Source: an uncultured Nitrospina sp. (lineage in GTDB: Bacteria; Nitrospinota; Nitrospinia; Nitrospinales; VA-1). From it: 16,043 nucleotides of DNA. The notes beneath the pieces were generated by a model. That model had not been told where the DNA came from. It saw only the letters and a list, made by a program, of their open reading frames with translations, and did not search any database. Below, piece by piece: positions 1-8,289 of the stretch. The position numbers and the translations under genes were made by a program. The DNA is taken from positions 1 through 16,043 of the forward strand of contig CAJWOD010000013.1 of NCBI GenBank assembly GCA_913044145.1. The letters are read 5' to 3'. The stretch's first letter is position 1, and every line of letters starts with the position of its first letter.

Positions 1-339
1 CTTCGCTATACTTCTGGTGGAACAGCAGTAGCTAGTTTTGGGCTTGCAGTAAATAGAAAGTTTAAACAGGGCGAAGAATGGAAGGATGAAGTCTGTTTTG
101 TTGATATTACGGTTTGGGCAAAACAGGGGGAGAATTGTGCTGAATATTTGAATAAAGGTAGCCTTGCTTTTATAGAGGGAAGATTGAATTATCAAACTTG
201 GGAAGATAAACAAAGTGGGCAACAACGTAGTAAGTTGGAAGTAGTAGCCAACAACGTACAATTTTTAACGAAGCAAGGAGCTAAGATGGATATGGGGTCA
301 GGCTCGTCCCCTGTCCCTGATGACGACATTCCATTTTAA
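1..339 (+). CDS. ssb: Single-stranded DNA-binding protein, 3' part (5' end outside window)
   Basis: The frame is open from the first base and gives 112 residues of an OB-fold SSB; roughly the first 30-40 residues are missing to the left. Visible family features are the strand segment VCFVDITVWAKQGE, then LAFIEGRLNYQTWED, and VVANNVQFL near the end of the fold. A short Gly/Ser/Pro linker leads to the acidic tip DDDIPF, the conserved SSB tail that docks replication and repair partners. The linker is short compared with many SSBs. SSB coats single-stranded DNA at replication forks. It lies 26 nt before rpsR in the usual rpsF-ssb-rpsR order, so rpsF is expected just outside the window. Internal TTG or ATG codons are not the true start, because the homology extends to the left edge. 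Confidence 0.96.
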   Translation, partial: LRYTSGGTAVASFGLAVNRKFKQGEEWKDEVCFVDITVWAKQGENCAEYLNKGSLAFIEGRLNYQTWEDKQSGQQRSKLEVVANNVQFLTKQGAKMDMGSGSSPVPDDDIPF

Positions 340-365
340 TTAAACAAATATAAAAGAAGGGAATT

Positions 366-611
366 ATGGCTGAGCAAACTAAAAAACGTTCATTTTTTTC
401 ACAAAAAATCTGTCGCTTTTGCAACGATGACGACAGTAAGGTTTATATAGATTTTCATGATATTAAAGCACTGAAACCCTTGATTTCAGAGAGAGGCAAA
501 ATTGTTCCTTCACGAATTTCTGGGAATTGTGCAAAGTGCCAAAGGCTATTAACACGGGCGATTAAAAGAGCCCGTAATATCGCCTTGCTGCCTTTTTCTG
601 TTCAGCACTAA
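366..611 (+). CDS. rpsR: 30S ribosomal protein S18
   Basis: This 81-residue protein has the normal S18 length. It has the basic core SGNCAKCQRLLTRAIKRARN and the ending ALLPFSVQH that is typical of S18. Two CxxC pairs (C16/C19 and C55/C58) mark the zinc-ribbon (C+) form of S18. S18 binds 16S rRNA next to S6 on the platform of the small subunit. An AAGAAGGG ribosome-binding site sits just ahead of the ATG. The stop codon is only 2 nt before the proposed start of the next gene, so co-transcription and perhaps translational coupling are likely. Confidence 0.98.
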   Translation: MAEQTKKRSFFSQKICRFCNDDDSKVYIDFHDIKALKPLISERGKIVPSRISGNCAKCQRLLTRAIKRARNIALLPFSVQH

Positions 612-613
612 TT

Positions 614-1567
614 TTGGACCAACGACCAAAGTCGCAAAACTTATTGTTGCCGGTTGTTCTGGTTTTTGCGCTTTTGTTTGTGCTAGTGGTTATTCCACCT
701 CTAGGGGCATTGGTGGGAATTTTATCTCCTTTTCCACTGGTTTTTATATTTTTGCAGCGGGGTAAACAGGTAGCATTTGTTCTGATGACCCTTATATTTG
801 GCGTCCTTTGGTTTCTGGTAGGGCAGAACCAAGCTCTACTGTTCATGGCTGAATATGCTGTAATGGCGCTCGTATTGGGAGAAATGGTCCGGGCACGGTT
901 TCCTGGAGATTGGTGTATAGGAGCCTCGTCTCTAATATCAGGGGGGCTATCTATTTTACTTCTAATTGCTTTGCTAGGAAATCAGGACACCACTGTTAAA
1001 GAATTTTTTGAAAATCAGATAAGGACTCATTTTGCTCAATCCTTTGAGGCCTTTAGGTCGGTTGGAGAAAACAAGGCCGAAATAGAGGAGATGAAGGCGT
1101 TTTTTGAAAAAACGGTTGTTGGATTCGCTTCTTCTTACCCTTCATTTGTTTTCGTAGGCTCTTTAATTAGTGCAATAGCAAATTACGGTTTATTAAGGTT
1201 AGTTTGGGGTCGCATTTATGGGCCGGGGTTATTCTCCGAGGGTACATTTGCCGAATGGATTTGCCCGGAAAATCTTGTATGGGGTTTTATAGCTGCTTGT
1301 TTGGCATTGTTTCTGGGCCATGGATTGATAGCTGATATAGGCTTGAATTTATTTGTTGTAATGATGGTCATATATTTTGCTCAGGGTATGAGCATTGTAA
1401 TTCATTTTTTTAAGACGAGAAAAGTTCCAGTTTTTCTCAATTTTATTTTTTTTATTTTAATATTTGCACAACCCATCCTTATTGGGCTGATAGCCGGGCT
1501 TGGCGTGTTCGATATATGGGTAGATTTTAGAAAAATAAGAAATTCACTGCCGAGTGAAGAAGGTTAG
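614..1567 (+). CDS. DUF2232 (YybS-like) polytopic membrane protein
   Basis: This 317-residue very hydrophobic protein has about eight predicted membrane segments: roughly 10-30, 31-48, 53-70, 76-92, 102-121, 172-192, 222-245 and 248-266, with a last one near 275-300. The segment FAEWICPENLVWGFI at 212-226 and the C-terminal GVFDIWVDFRKI are, from memory, typical of the DUF2232/YybS family. That family is often encoded between rpsR and rplI. Its biochemical function is unknown; a transporter- or S-component-like role has been suggested by fold only. The TTG start at 614 has no clear Shine-Dalgarno and lies 2 nt after rpsR, suggesting coupled translation. The next ATG (residue 58) would delete two membrane segments, so an early start is needed, though the exact codon is uncertain. 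Confidence 0.85.
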   Translation: MDQRPKSQNLLLPVVLVFALLFVLVVIPPLGALVGILSPFPLVFIFLQRGKQVAFVLMTLIFGVLWFLVGQNQALLFMAEYAVMALVLGEMVRARFPGDWCIGASSLISGGLSILLLIALLGNQDTTVKEFFENQIRTHFAQSFEAFRSVGENKAEIEEMKAFFEKTVVGFASSYPSFVFVGSLISAIANYGLLRLVWGRIYGPGLFSEGTFAEWICPENLVWGFIAACLALFLGHGLIADIGLNLFVVMMVIYFAQGMSIVIHFFKTRKVPVFLNFIFFILIFAQPILIGLIAGLGVFDIWVDFRKIRNSLPSEEG

Positions 1568-1590
1568 TTGTTTTAGGAAAGGATAACTTT

Positions 1591-2115
1591 ATGAAGCTGT
1601 TGTTGAAAGAAGATGTAGACGGTCTCGGATTTTGTGGAGATGAGGTAGAGGTTAAAGACGGTTATGGAAGAAACTTCCTGATCCCTAAGGGCAAGGCTTT
1701 ACTTGCCACTCCGAATAACCTTAAAGCCTTCAATCATCAAAAAAGAATTGTTCAGGCTAAAGTTAAAAAGGTTATTGATATTGCCCAAGGTGTTGCTGAT
1801 AAAATCAGTAATACGGCTATCCAAATTAAGAAAAAAATGGGGGATGGTGGAAAAATGTTTGGTACGGTGACCGCGCAGGAAATTTCTGATTTATTGAAAG
1901 CGAAGGGAATCGATATTGACCGACGAAAAATCCAAATTCAAGAACCCATTAAAAAAGCGGGGGAGTATTCTATACCTATAAAACTTCATCCGGAGGTGAC
2001 GGCGCAGATTAAGCTGGCAGTCGAAGGAGAGAAGGTAATAGAAAAAACTGAGACAGAAGGGAAACCGGAAACACCGGAAGCCACAGAAGCAGAAAAGCCT
2101 CAAGAAAAAGAATAA
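1591..2115 (+). CDS. rplI: 50S ribosomal protein L9
   Basis: The N-terminal L9 domain carries the family signature GYGRNFLIPKGKA at residues 24-36. A long connecting helix (about 45-75) and the C-terminal rRNA-binding domain (about 80-150) follow. L9 binds 23S rRNA at the base of the L1 stalk and helps maintain frame and limit ribosome collisions. The total of 174 residues is longer than the usual ~150. The extra ~25 residues are a low-complexity Glu/Lys/Pro/Thr tail beginning near residue 151. A strong AGGAAAGGA site lies upstream of the ATG. The gene is 23 nt after the DUF2232 gene and 26 nt before dnaB, in the classic rpsR-rplI-dnaB order. Confidence 0.98.
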   Translation: MKLLLKEDVDGLGFCGDEVEVKDGYGRNFLIPKGKALLATPNNLKAFNHQKRIVQAKVKKVIDIAQGVADKISNTAIQIKKKMGDGGKMFGTVTAQEISDLLKAKGIDIDRRKIQIQEPIKKAGEYSIPIKLHPEVTAQIKLAVEGEKVIEKTETEGKPETPEATEAEKPQEKE

Positions 2116-2141
2116 CCCTATTTGATTGAGCATAAATAATC

Positions 2142-3530
2142 ATGGCAGATGCTCTGACTGAAATTTCTCTAAACAAGCTTCCTCCATATAATAAAGAGGC
2201 GGAACAAAGTGTGCTGGGATCTTGTTTGCATTCCTCCGAAGCCATTGCCAAGGCACTAGAAGTACTCAGTGAAGAAGATTTTTATAAGGCAGCTAACAAA
2301 AAAATCTTTATTGTCATGCGGGAACAGTTTGAGGCCAATGAGCCTATTGATGTTCTTGCCCTCGCGGATAGATTACGAAAAAAAGATGAATTAGAAAATG
2401 TAGGAGGCCTTGAATACCTTAGCCTGCTTGAGGATTATGTTCCCACCGCTACGGCTGTCAGTCACCACGCCAAAATTCTTAGAGAGAAAAAGATTCTTCG
2501 GGATCTGATTCAAACCGCTACGGATATAGTTTCGAATAGTTACAGCGATAGGGATGATGTGGACACGCTTTTGGATAAGGCGGAACAGTCCATATTTGAA
2601 ATTTCAGAGAAGAGGACAAAGCCAAGTTTTTTCAAACTTCCTGATGTAATTAGAGAAAATGTTTCCCAACTGGAAAAGCTTTCAATGGAGCCGGGAATGG
2701 TCACTGGCCTTTCCTGCGGCTTTACCGACTTGAATCAGATGACTGCAGGTTTTCAGCCCTCGGATCTTATTATTCTTGCTGCACGCCCCAGTATGGGCAA
2801 AACAAGTTTCGCGTTGGACATCGCTCGTTTCGTTTCTCTTCATGAAGGTATCCCTACTGCAATTTTTAGTTTGGAAATGTCAAAACAACAATTAGGCGTA
2901 AGGTTACTTTGTTCTCAGGCCCAAGTAGATTCTCAGAAAGTCCGGACGGGTTACCTCGCAAGAACTGACTGGCCTAAACTTCATGAGGCAGGGCGTAGGT
3001 TATCTGAGGCTAAAATGTTTATTGATGACAGTGCGGCACTTTCAGTCCTAGATCTTAGGGCAAGAGCACGTCGGCTAGCAGCGGAACAACCTCTGGGGCT
3101 TATTATCATTGATTATTTACAGTTGATGCAGGGACGCGGAAACCCTGAAAGTAGGCAGTTGGAAGTTTCAGATATTTCGAGAGGGCTAAAGGCTTTAGCT
3201 AAAGAGCTCAATGTACCCATCCTCGCGCTTTCGCAGTTGAGTCGAGCGGTCGAAAGTCGGACAGATAAGCGCCCACTACTTTCGGACTTGAGAGAGTCAG
3301 GTTCTATCGAACAGGACGCGGATGTGGTAATGTTTATTTATCGTGACGTCGTTTATAACCCAGAGACTGATGACCCCGGAAAAACCGAAATTCTCGTTCG
3401 AAAACAACGTAACGGTCCGATTGGTGATGTGCGATTGCATTTCGAAAGCAAATTCACTCGCTTTTTTGATCGAACTGAACGAGATAGTGTTTCCCCCGAG
3501 CCAGGTTCTACTGAGTTTGGTGGCTTTTGA
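2142..3530 (+). CDS. dnaB: Replicative DNA helicase DnaB
   Basis: This 462-residue protein is the normal length for the hexameric 5'-3' fork helicase. Residues ~12-115 form the N-terminal primase-interacting domain, and ~185-445 the RecA-like ATPase. Visible motifs are Walker A ARPSMGKTS (214-222), Walker B IIIDYLQ (321-327), the H4 region SDLRESGSIEQDADVV (381-396), and VRKQRNGPIGD (419-429), which carries the arginine-finger region. There is no intein insertion at Walker A or H4, which are common DnaB intein sites. The Shine-Dalgarno is weak (GAG about 10 nt ahead of the ATG). The gene closes the ssb-rpsR-DUF2232-rplI-dnaB cluster, and the next gene begins after 32 nt, so transcription may continue. 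Confidence 0.98.
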   Translation: MADALTEISLNKLPPYNKEAEQSVLGSCLHSSEAIAKALEVLSEEDFYKAANKKIFIVMREQFEANEPIDVLALADRLRKKDELENVGGLEYLSLLEDYVPTATAVSHHAKILREKKILRDLIQTATDIVSNSYSDRDDVDTLLDKAEQSIFEISEKRTKPSFFKLPDVIRENVSQLEKLSMEPGMVTGLSCGFTDLNQMTAGFQPSDLIILAARPSMGKTSFALDIARFVSLHEGIPTAIFSLEMSKQQLGVRLLCSQAQVDSQKVRTGYLARTDWPKLHEAGRRLSEAKMFIDDSAALSVLDLRARARRLAAEQPLGLIIIDYLQLMQGRGNPESRQLEVSDISRGLKALAKELNVPILALSQLSRAVESRTDKRPLLSDLRESGSIEQDADVVMFIYRDVVYNPETDDPGKTEILVRKQRNGPIGDVRLHFESKFTRFFDRTERDSVSPEPGSTEFGGF

Positions 3531-3562
3531 TTTTTGAGTTCCCCAACCTACGAGCATAACCT

Positions 3563-4441
3563 ATGATTATATTTTTCTTTTTATTGTTTTTTAGTATTTC
3601 ATTCCAACCTTCTAATATTTTTGCGCAAGTTCATCCTGGTCTTGAAAATTTTAATTTTTCGTTAAAAAATGAAGCTGAAGTTCTTTTTGCCAGGGGACAA
3701 TATAAAGAGTCTATTGAAAAATATAAAGAGGTGCTGAAATCAGAAGGGGAGACGAGTTATATTTTCCGGACTATGCTAAAGGCCTGGAAAGCGATGGATG
3801 ATTTGAATAGTGCCGAAAAATTTTTAAATAATTACCAGACGTCAACTTCCACCCATGTCTGGTATGCGTTCGGATATTTAAACTACCTTAAGGAAGATTA
3901 TCCTAATGCCGAGAAGTCTTTTGAACAGGCAATTAAAATGGACTCTAAAAATGGTCTTGCCTGGAACAATTGGGGTGCGATTCTTTCGGAGAAAGAAGAG
4001 TACACACTTGCGGTAAAAAAAGTTCAAAGGGCAATTGATGTAAATCCGAGAGAAACTATTTTCGTTAGGAACCTAAATGCAATTTACAAGAAAATGGGGG
4101 ATCTCGATCGATTTGAAAACGAATATAAAAAATTATTAGAACGAAAATCTAAACAACGTGCCTTAACCTATGGAAAAGTTCTGGCGCGGGTGATTCGACA
4201 AAAGGCATTTGGTTTTTACTCTAAAGGCGAGTTGGATAATACAATTCTTGGGTTTGAAGAAATGTTGAAAATTTACCAAGAAATAGATGATATAAAAGGT
4301 CAAGTGCCAGTTTTTTTTAGTTTAGGGCTCCTTCACGAAGAAAGAGGAAATATCAAAAAAGCCCAAGAATATTTCACACGTGTATTATCGATAAATCCGA
4401 ATCATATTCAGGCTAAAGATAAAATAAAAACTTCGAATTAA
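3563..4441 (+). CDS. Exported tetratricopeptide-repeat protein
   Basis: This 292-residue protein starts with a signal peptide: a hydrophobic core at residues 2-14 and a likely signal peptidase I site after IFA at 19-21. There is no lipobox cysteine. The rest is helical TPR repeats, clearest at about 33-62, 99-129, 131-164 and 250-281; examples are YLKEDYPNAEKSFEQAIKMD and RGNIKKAQEYFTRVLSINP. TPRs are protein-binding scaffolds, so a periplasmic or envelope adaptor role is inferred, with no specific partner visible. It follows dnaB by 32 nt with only a weak ribosome-binding site and is followed by a putative terminator, so it may be the last gene of the dnaB operon. The specific function is not recognised. 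Confidence 0.85.
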   Translation: MIIFFFLLFFSISFQPSNIFAQVHPGLENFNFSLKNEAEVLFARGQYKESIEKYKEVLKSEGETSYIFRTMLKAWKAMDDLNSAEKFLNNYQTSTSTHVWYAFGYLNYLKEDYPNAEKSFEQAIKMDSKNGLAWNNWGAILSEKEEYTLAVKKVQRAIDVNPRETIFVRNLNAIYKKMGDLDRFENEYKKLLERKSKQRALTYGKVLARVIRQKAFGFYSKGELDNTILGFEEMLKIYQEIDDIKGQVPVFFSLGLLHEERGNIKKAQEYFTRVLSINPNHIQAKDKIKTSN

Positions 4442-4479
4442 TAGCGAGATTTAACTTGGATTGAAAAGCAGGCTTGCTG

Positions 4480-4522
4480 AAAAACCTGAACTTGTGAATA
4501 CGCAATTCTGGTGGTTTTTTTT
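4480..4522 (+). terminator. Possible rho-independent terminator after the TPR gene
   Basis: An imperfect hairpin can be drawn between AAAAACCTGAA (4480-4490) and TTCTGGTGGTTTTT (4506-4519), followed by a run of T. The stem has mismatches and is AT-rich, so it is only suggestive. It lies 38 nt after the TPR stop codon and just upstream of a good promoter, which is where a transcript boundary would be expected. Confidence 0.4.
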
Positions 4523-4533
4523 AGATTCAACTG

Positions 4534-4563
4534 TTGACAAAAAAGGGAGTTAAGCGTTACGAT
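4534..4563 (+). promoter_or_regulatory. Sigma70-type promoter for the M23 peptidase gene
   Basis: A perfect -35 box TTGACA (4534-4539) is separated by 18 nt from TACGAT (4558-4563), which matches four of six -10 consensus positions. Transcription would start near 4570 and give a leader of about 35 nt before the GTG start. It is the best-looking promoter on the plus strand and separates the dnaB-side operon from the M23/secA unit. Confidence 0.6.
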
Positions 4564-4604
4564 TACGCAGTTTATGAAGTTTGGGCTTTCAATAAGGAGA
4601 TAGG

Positions 4605-5534
4605 GTGCAAAAAGACGAATTTACCGTAGTTATTTTCCCCGGAGCAAAGGGTTCCCCAAAAAAGTTCCACCTATCAAAAACATTTGCAAAGCTTGCTTTT
4701 GCCATTACTGGGGTTCTCATTTTAGCGTTTCTTGGTTCTTCTGTTTATTTTGTAAAGCGATATTTGAAATTGCAGGGTAATGAGATTGAGTTAGCTAAAA
4801 TCCAAAAAGAATCAAATATAAGGAAAATCCAGGTTGAAAAATTTTCTCATCAAGTTAAGAACTTTGAAACGGAGATGGCTCGACTAGAGCGATTTGAAAA
4901 AAAATTAAGAGTTATTACTGCACTTGAAAAATCTCCAAAATCTGTAGAAAAGAACTGGGGTGTTGGCGGCCCTTATGACTTGGGAACAAGTAGTTTCAAA
5001 ACGGCTATAGACCGTGGTGCTGCAAGTATGATTGAACGTTTATCAAATGATTTGGATCATTTAGATAAGCAGGCAAAAATTCAAAGTATTAGTTTTCAGG
5101 AGTTGGATAATTTTTTTAAAAATCAGAAATCCCTTCTTTCCTCAACGCCATCCATTTGGCCAACTCATGGTTGGGTAACTTCTGGGTTCGGTTTTCGTAA
5201 ATCTCCATTCACAGGATTACGTGAAAAGCATGAAGGCTGGGATATTGCAGCGCGTTCTGGATCGCCTGTTATAGCAACCGCTGACGGTGAAGTTGTTGTA
5301 GAAGGTAGAGAATATGGTTATGGTAACATGATAGAGATCAATCATGGATATGGTGTGGTGACCCGTTATGGTCATAACTCCAAACATTTGGTGAAAGTGG
5401 GAGACCATGTCAAGCGAGGCCAGATGATTGCATTGGTGGGTAGCACGGGGAGAAGCACAGGGCCTCATTTGCATTATGAAGTTCTATTACATGGAATTCC
5501 TGTGAGTCCTAAAAATTATATCCTGGAAGATTAA
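4605..5534 (+). CDS. Membrane-anchored M23 (LytM-type) peptidoglycan endopeptidase
   Basis: This 309-residue protein has a short cytoplasmic N-terminus, one membrane segment at about 28-50, a coiled-coil region at about 55-105, a linker, and a C-terminal M23 domain at about 185-305. The zinc site looks intact: HEGWD (H209, D213) and the HLH motif (H288, H290), with H257 in RYGHN. An active zinc endopeptidase cutting peptide cross-links of peptidoglycan in the periplasm is therefore likely, rather than a degenerate EnvC/NlpD-type activator. The start is GTG at 4605, supported by AAGGAGA at 4594-4600, with a consensus-like promoter upstream. An M23 gene just ahead of secA is a common arrangement in deltaproteobacteria-like genomes. 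The specific cell-division or growth role cannot be read from the sequence. Confidence 0.93.
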   Translation: MQKDEFTVVIFPGAKGSPKKFHLSKTFAKLAFAITGVLILAFLGSSVYFVKRYLKLQGNEIELAKIQKESNIRKIQVEKFSHQVKNFETEMARLERFEKKLRVITALEKSPKSVEKNWGVGGPYDLGTSSFKTAIDRGAASMIERLSNDLDHLDKQAKIQSISFQELDNFFKNQKSLLSSTPSIWPTHGWVTSGFGFRKSPFTGLREKHEGWDIAARSGSPVIATADGEVVVEGREYGYGNMIEINHGYGVVTRYGHNSKHLVKVGDHVKRGQMIALVGSTGRSTGPHLHYEVLLHGIPVSPKNYILED

Positions 5535-5650
5535 TCCGGTTCTATTTTTATTAAAGTTTTAAATTTTGCTTCTGATAGATTTCCTTCCCCACTCGAATTT
5601 ATTTCTACAGAACTCGAACAAAAATATTTCTTGGTGGTTATAGTCATACA

Positions 5651-5666
5651 GGATTTAGTTTAATCC
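5651..5666 (+). promoter_or_regulatory. Small hairpin in the secA leader
   Basis: GGATT (5651-5655) and AATCC (5662-5666) form a perfect 5-bp stem with a 6-nt loop, 32 nt upstream of the secA ATG. It lies in the 164-bp gap between the M23 gene and secA, which also holds an 11-bp AT-rich direct repeat (5620-5630 and 5673-5683) and a -10-like TATAGT at 5639-5644 without a convincing -35. Whether secA has its own promoter here is unclear. Confidence 0.25.
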
Positions 5667-5698
5667 TATTTAAAAAATATTTCCCGGTTTGAAATACA

Positions 5699-8281
5699 AT
5701 GGTTTTTGGACTTATAAAAAAGATAGTGGGTACCCGGAATGACCGGGAAATAAAACGTATTCAAGCCATTGTAGAAGAGATCAATGACTGGGAAAATAAG
5801 ATCAAACCTCTTACAGACGGAGAACTGAGAAATAAAACTCAAGAGTTTAAAAGCAGAATATTGGAAGGAGCCAGTTTGGATGATATTCTTCCTGAAGCCT
5901 TTGCAGTTGTGCGCGAAGCCAGTTGGCGAACCCTGAAAATGAGGCATTTTGATGCTCAAATGATTGGAGGGATCGTTCTGCACGAGGGAAAAATTGCCGA
6001 AATGAAAACTGGTGAGGGAAAAACCTTAATGGCTACTTTACCTGTTTATCTCAATGCCTTGGAGGGAAAGGGAGTTCATGTTGTAACAGTAAATGATTAT
6101 TTGGCGACTCGAGATAGTGAATGGATGGGAACCGTCTATAAGTTCTTAGGGCTTTCTGTCGGCATGATTTATCACGATATTCCGGAAGAAGAAAGAAAAG
6201 CGGCTTACAATTGTGACGTGCTCTACGGAACCAACAATGAGTTTGGTTTTGATTATTTGCGAGATAATATGAAATTTTCCAAAGAGCAAATGGTTCAAAG
6301 AGATTTAAATTTTGGAATCATCGATGAAGTGGACAATATTTTAATCGATGAAGCGCGGACTCCATTGATCATATCCGGACCTGCAGAAGAGTCCACGGAT
6401 AAATACTATAAGGTCAATAAACTTGTTCCTAGTTTGAAGAAAGAAAAACATTACACCATTGATGAAAAAGCTAGAACCGCATCCCTTACCGAGGAAGGGA
6501 TAGCAAAGATGGAAAAAGACTTGGGTATCGAAAACCTTTATGACCCCACAAACATTGAAACCTTGCATTGCTTGAACCAAGCTGTAAAAGCACATGGTAT
6601 TTTTAAAAATGAAGTCGATTACGTTGTTCGTGATGGAGAGGTAATCATTATCGATGAATTTACTGGTCGTATGATGAACGGAAGAAGGTACAGCGATGGT
6701 CTGCACCAGGCTTTGGAGGCAAAGGAAGGTGTCAATATAGAGAATGAGAACCAGACTCTAGCCAGTATTACATTCCAGAACTATTTTCGTATGTATCAAA
6801 AACTCGCAGGAATGACCGGTACCGCAGATACGGAAGCGGAAGAGTTTATGTCCATCTATAAACTTGAAGTGGTGGTAGTTCCTACGAATCGACCTATGAT
6901 TCGTGAAGACCACCCGGATGTGATTTATAGAACGGAAAAGGAAAAATTCAATGCCGTTATTGAAGAGATTAGAAAGTTAAATGAAATAAGCAGACCCGTT
7001 CTGGTGGGAACGATTTCAATTGAAAAGTCAGAACTTTTGAGCAAAAACCTAAAAAAGTATGGCATTAAACACAATGTTCTGAATGCAAAACACCATGAAA
7101 AGGAAGCAGAGATTATCTCTCAGGCAGGGCAACCGAATGCCGTTACTATTGCTACCAATATGGCGGGTCGAGGAACCGATATTGTTCTCGGTGAAGGAAT
7201 TCCTGAATTAGGTGGACTTCATATTTTAGGAACAGAACGCCATGAAAGTCGACGTATTGATAATCAGTTGCGCGGACGATCTGGCAGGCAGGGTGATAAG
7301 GGATCTTCGCGTTTTTTTCTTTGTTTGGAAGATGATCTCCTACGCATATTTGGTTCCGATAAAATTTCTCCTCTAATGGCAAGACTGGGCATGGAAAATG
7401 GACAACCGATTGAACATAATATGATTTCCAAGGCTGTTGCCAATGCACAGAGAAAAGTAGAAGCTCACAACTTTGACATCCGAAAACATGTCTTGGAATA
7501 TGACGATGTGATGAATCGTCAAAGAGAGGTTCTTTATGCTTTAAGAAGAGAAATTATCCAAGCAGAAAATCCAAAGGAAATCCTTCTTGATATGGCCGAT
7601 GAACTGGTCGATGACATTGTTTCTGAAGTAGCCCATGAAAAAGTTTATCCAGAAGAATGGGATATCGAGTCTTTAAACGATTTTCTTGAGAGACAGTTTG
7701 GTGTCCATATAGAAAAAATTAATGAAAAGGAATTGGAAATACAAGGCAAACAAAAACTAGAGTTAGAGCATTGCAATCAGGAAAAACTGTATGAATCCAT
7801 TATCCAAGTGGTATGTGATACCTATCAATTAAAGGAGGATGGAATTGTTAAGGAGTTGGAAATAGAGCCTACTGCTATGCGGCATCAAGAGAAAATAATA
7901 ATGCTGCAGGTTTTAGACACTCTCTGGAAGGACCATTTGTTAGGAATGGACCATTTAAAAGAAGGAATCGGTTTACGTGGTTATGCTCAAAAAAATCCTC
8001 TAACTGAGTATAAAAAAGAAGGTTTTTCTCTTTTTAGTAATCTAATGGCACGGATCAAAGAGGAGGTTACGGAGTATCTTTTTAAAGTTCAAATACGGAG
8101 AGAAAGTGAATTCGAAGACGATGATGTTATTGCTAAGCCAAAGCAAATGGTTGAGCATCGGGGAGATGTGGAAGGATCAGATAAACCTGAAACTGTTCGT
8201 CGAGAAGAGGAAAAGGTTGGAAGAAACGAACCTTGCCCTTGTGGAAGCGGTAAGAAATATAAAAAATGCCACGGAAGTTAA
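5699..8281 (+). CDS. secA: Preprotein translocase ATPase SecA
   Basis: This 860-residue full-length SecA is the motor that drives unfolded preproteins through SecYEG. The N-terminus has the usual SecA form (FGLIKKIVGTRNDREIKRI). Walker A is MKTGEGKTL at 102-110, and the DEAD-like Walker B stretch IIDEVDNILIDEARTPLI is at 207-224. Then come the preprotein cross-linking domain, the second motor domain (ATNMAGRGTDIVLGEG and QLRGRSGRQGD), and the helical scaffold and wing (VLDTLWKDHLLGMDHLKEG). The C-terminal zinc finger is complete, CPCGSGKKYKKCH, with C846, C848, C857 and H858, and normally binds SecB and phospholipid. The ATG has almost no Shine-Dalgarno, but homology fixes the start. The gene converges with the dksA-like gene, with only 8 nt between stop codons. 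Confidence 0.98.
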   Translation: MVFGLIKKIVGTRNDREIKRIQAIVEEINDWENKIKPLTDGELRNKTQEFKSRILEGASLDDILPEAFAVVREASWRTLKMRHFDAQMIGGIVLHEGKIAEMKTGEGKTLMATLPVYLNALEGKGVHVVTVNDYLATRDSEWMGTVYKFLGLSVGMIYHDIPEEERKAAYNCDVLYGTNNEFGFDYLRDNMKFSKEQMVQRDLNFGIIDEVDNILIDEARTPLIISGPAEESTDKYYKVNKLVPSLKKEKHYTIDEKARTASLTEEGIAKMEKDLGIENLYDPTNIETLHCLNQAVKAHGIFKNEVDYVVRDGEVIIIDEFTGRMMNGRRYSDGLHQALEAKEGVNIENENQTLASITFQNYFRMYQKLAGMTGTADTEAEEFMSIYKLEVVVVPTNRPMIREDHPDVIYRTEKEKFNAVIEEIRKLNEISRPVLVGTISIEKSELLSKNLKKYGIKHNVLNAKHHEKEAEIISQAGQPNAVTIATNMAGRGTDIVLGEGIPELGGLHILGTERHESRRIDNQLRGRSGRQGDKGSSRFFLCLEDDLLRIFGSDKISPLMARLGMENGQPIEHNMISKAVANAQRKVEAHNFDIRKHVLEYDDVMNRQREVLYALRREIIQAENPKEILLDMADELVDDIVSEVAHEKVYPEEWDIESLNDFLERQFGVHIEKINEKELEIQGKQKLELEHCNQEKLYESIIQVVCDTYQLKEDGIVKELEIEPTAMRHQEKIIMLQVLDTLWKDHLLGMDHLKEGIGLRGYAQKNPLTEYKKEGFSLFSNLMARIKEEVTEYLFKVQIRRESEFEDDDVIAKPKQMVEHRGDVEGSDKPETVRREEEKVGRNEPCPCGSGKKYKKCHGS

Positions 8282-8289
8282 ATTAGGTT

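Noticed and set aside
562..846. Minus-strand open frames overlapping rpsR and the DUF2232 gene
   Set aside because: They overlap strong plus-strand genes in a conserved operon and show no protein-family features.
2142..3530. Possible intein in DnaB
   Set aside because: Walker A and H4 motifs are uninterrupted and the length of 462 residues is normal.
3343..3537. Plus-strand second frame inside the end of dnaB
   Set aside because: It lies within conserved DnaB motifs, has no ribosome-binding site, and its composition is unlike the neighbouring proteins.
6341..6706. 121-codon minus-strand frame inside secA
   Set aside because: It is a shadow of a highly conserved region of SecA; the Cys/Phe-rich composition is typical of antisense frames.
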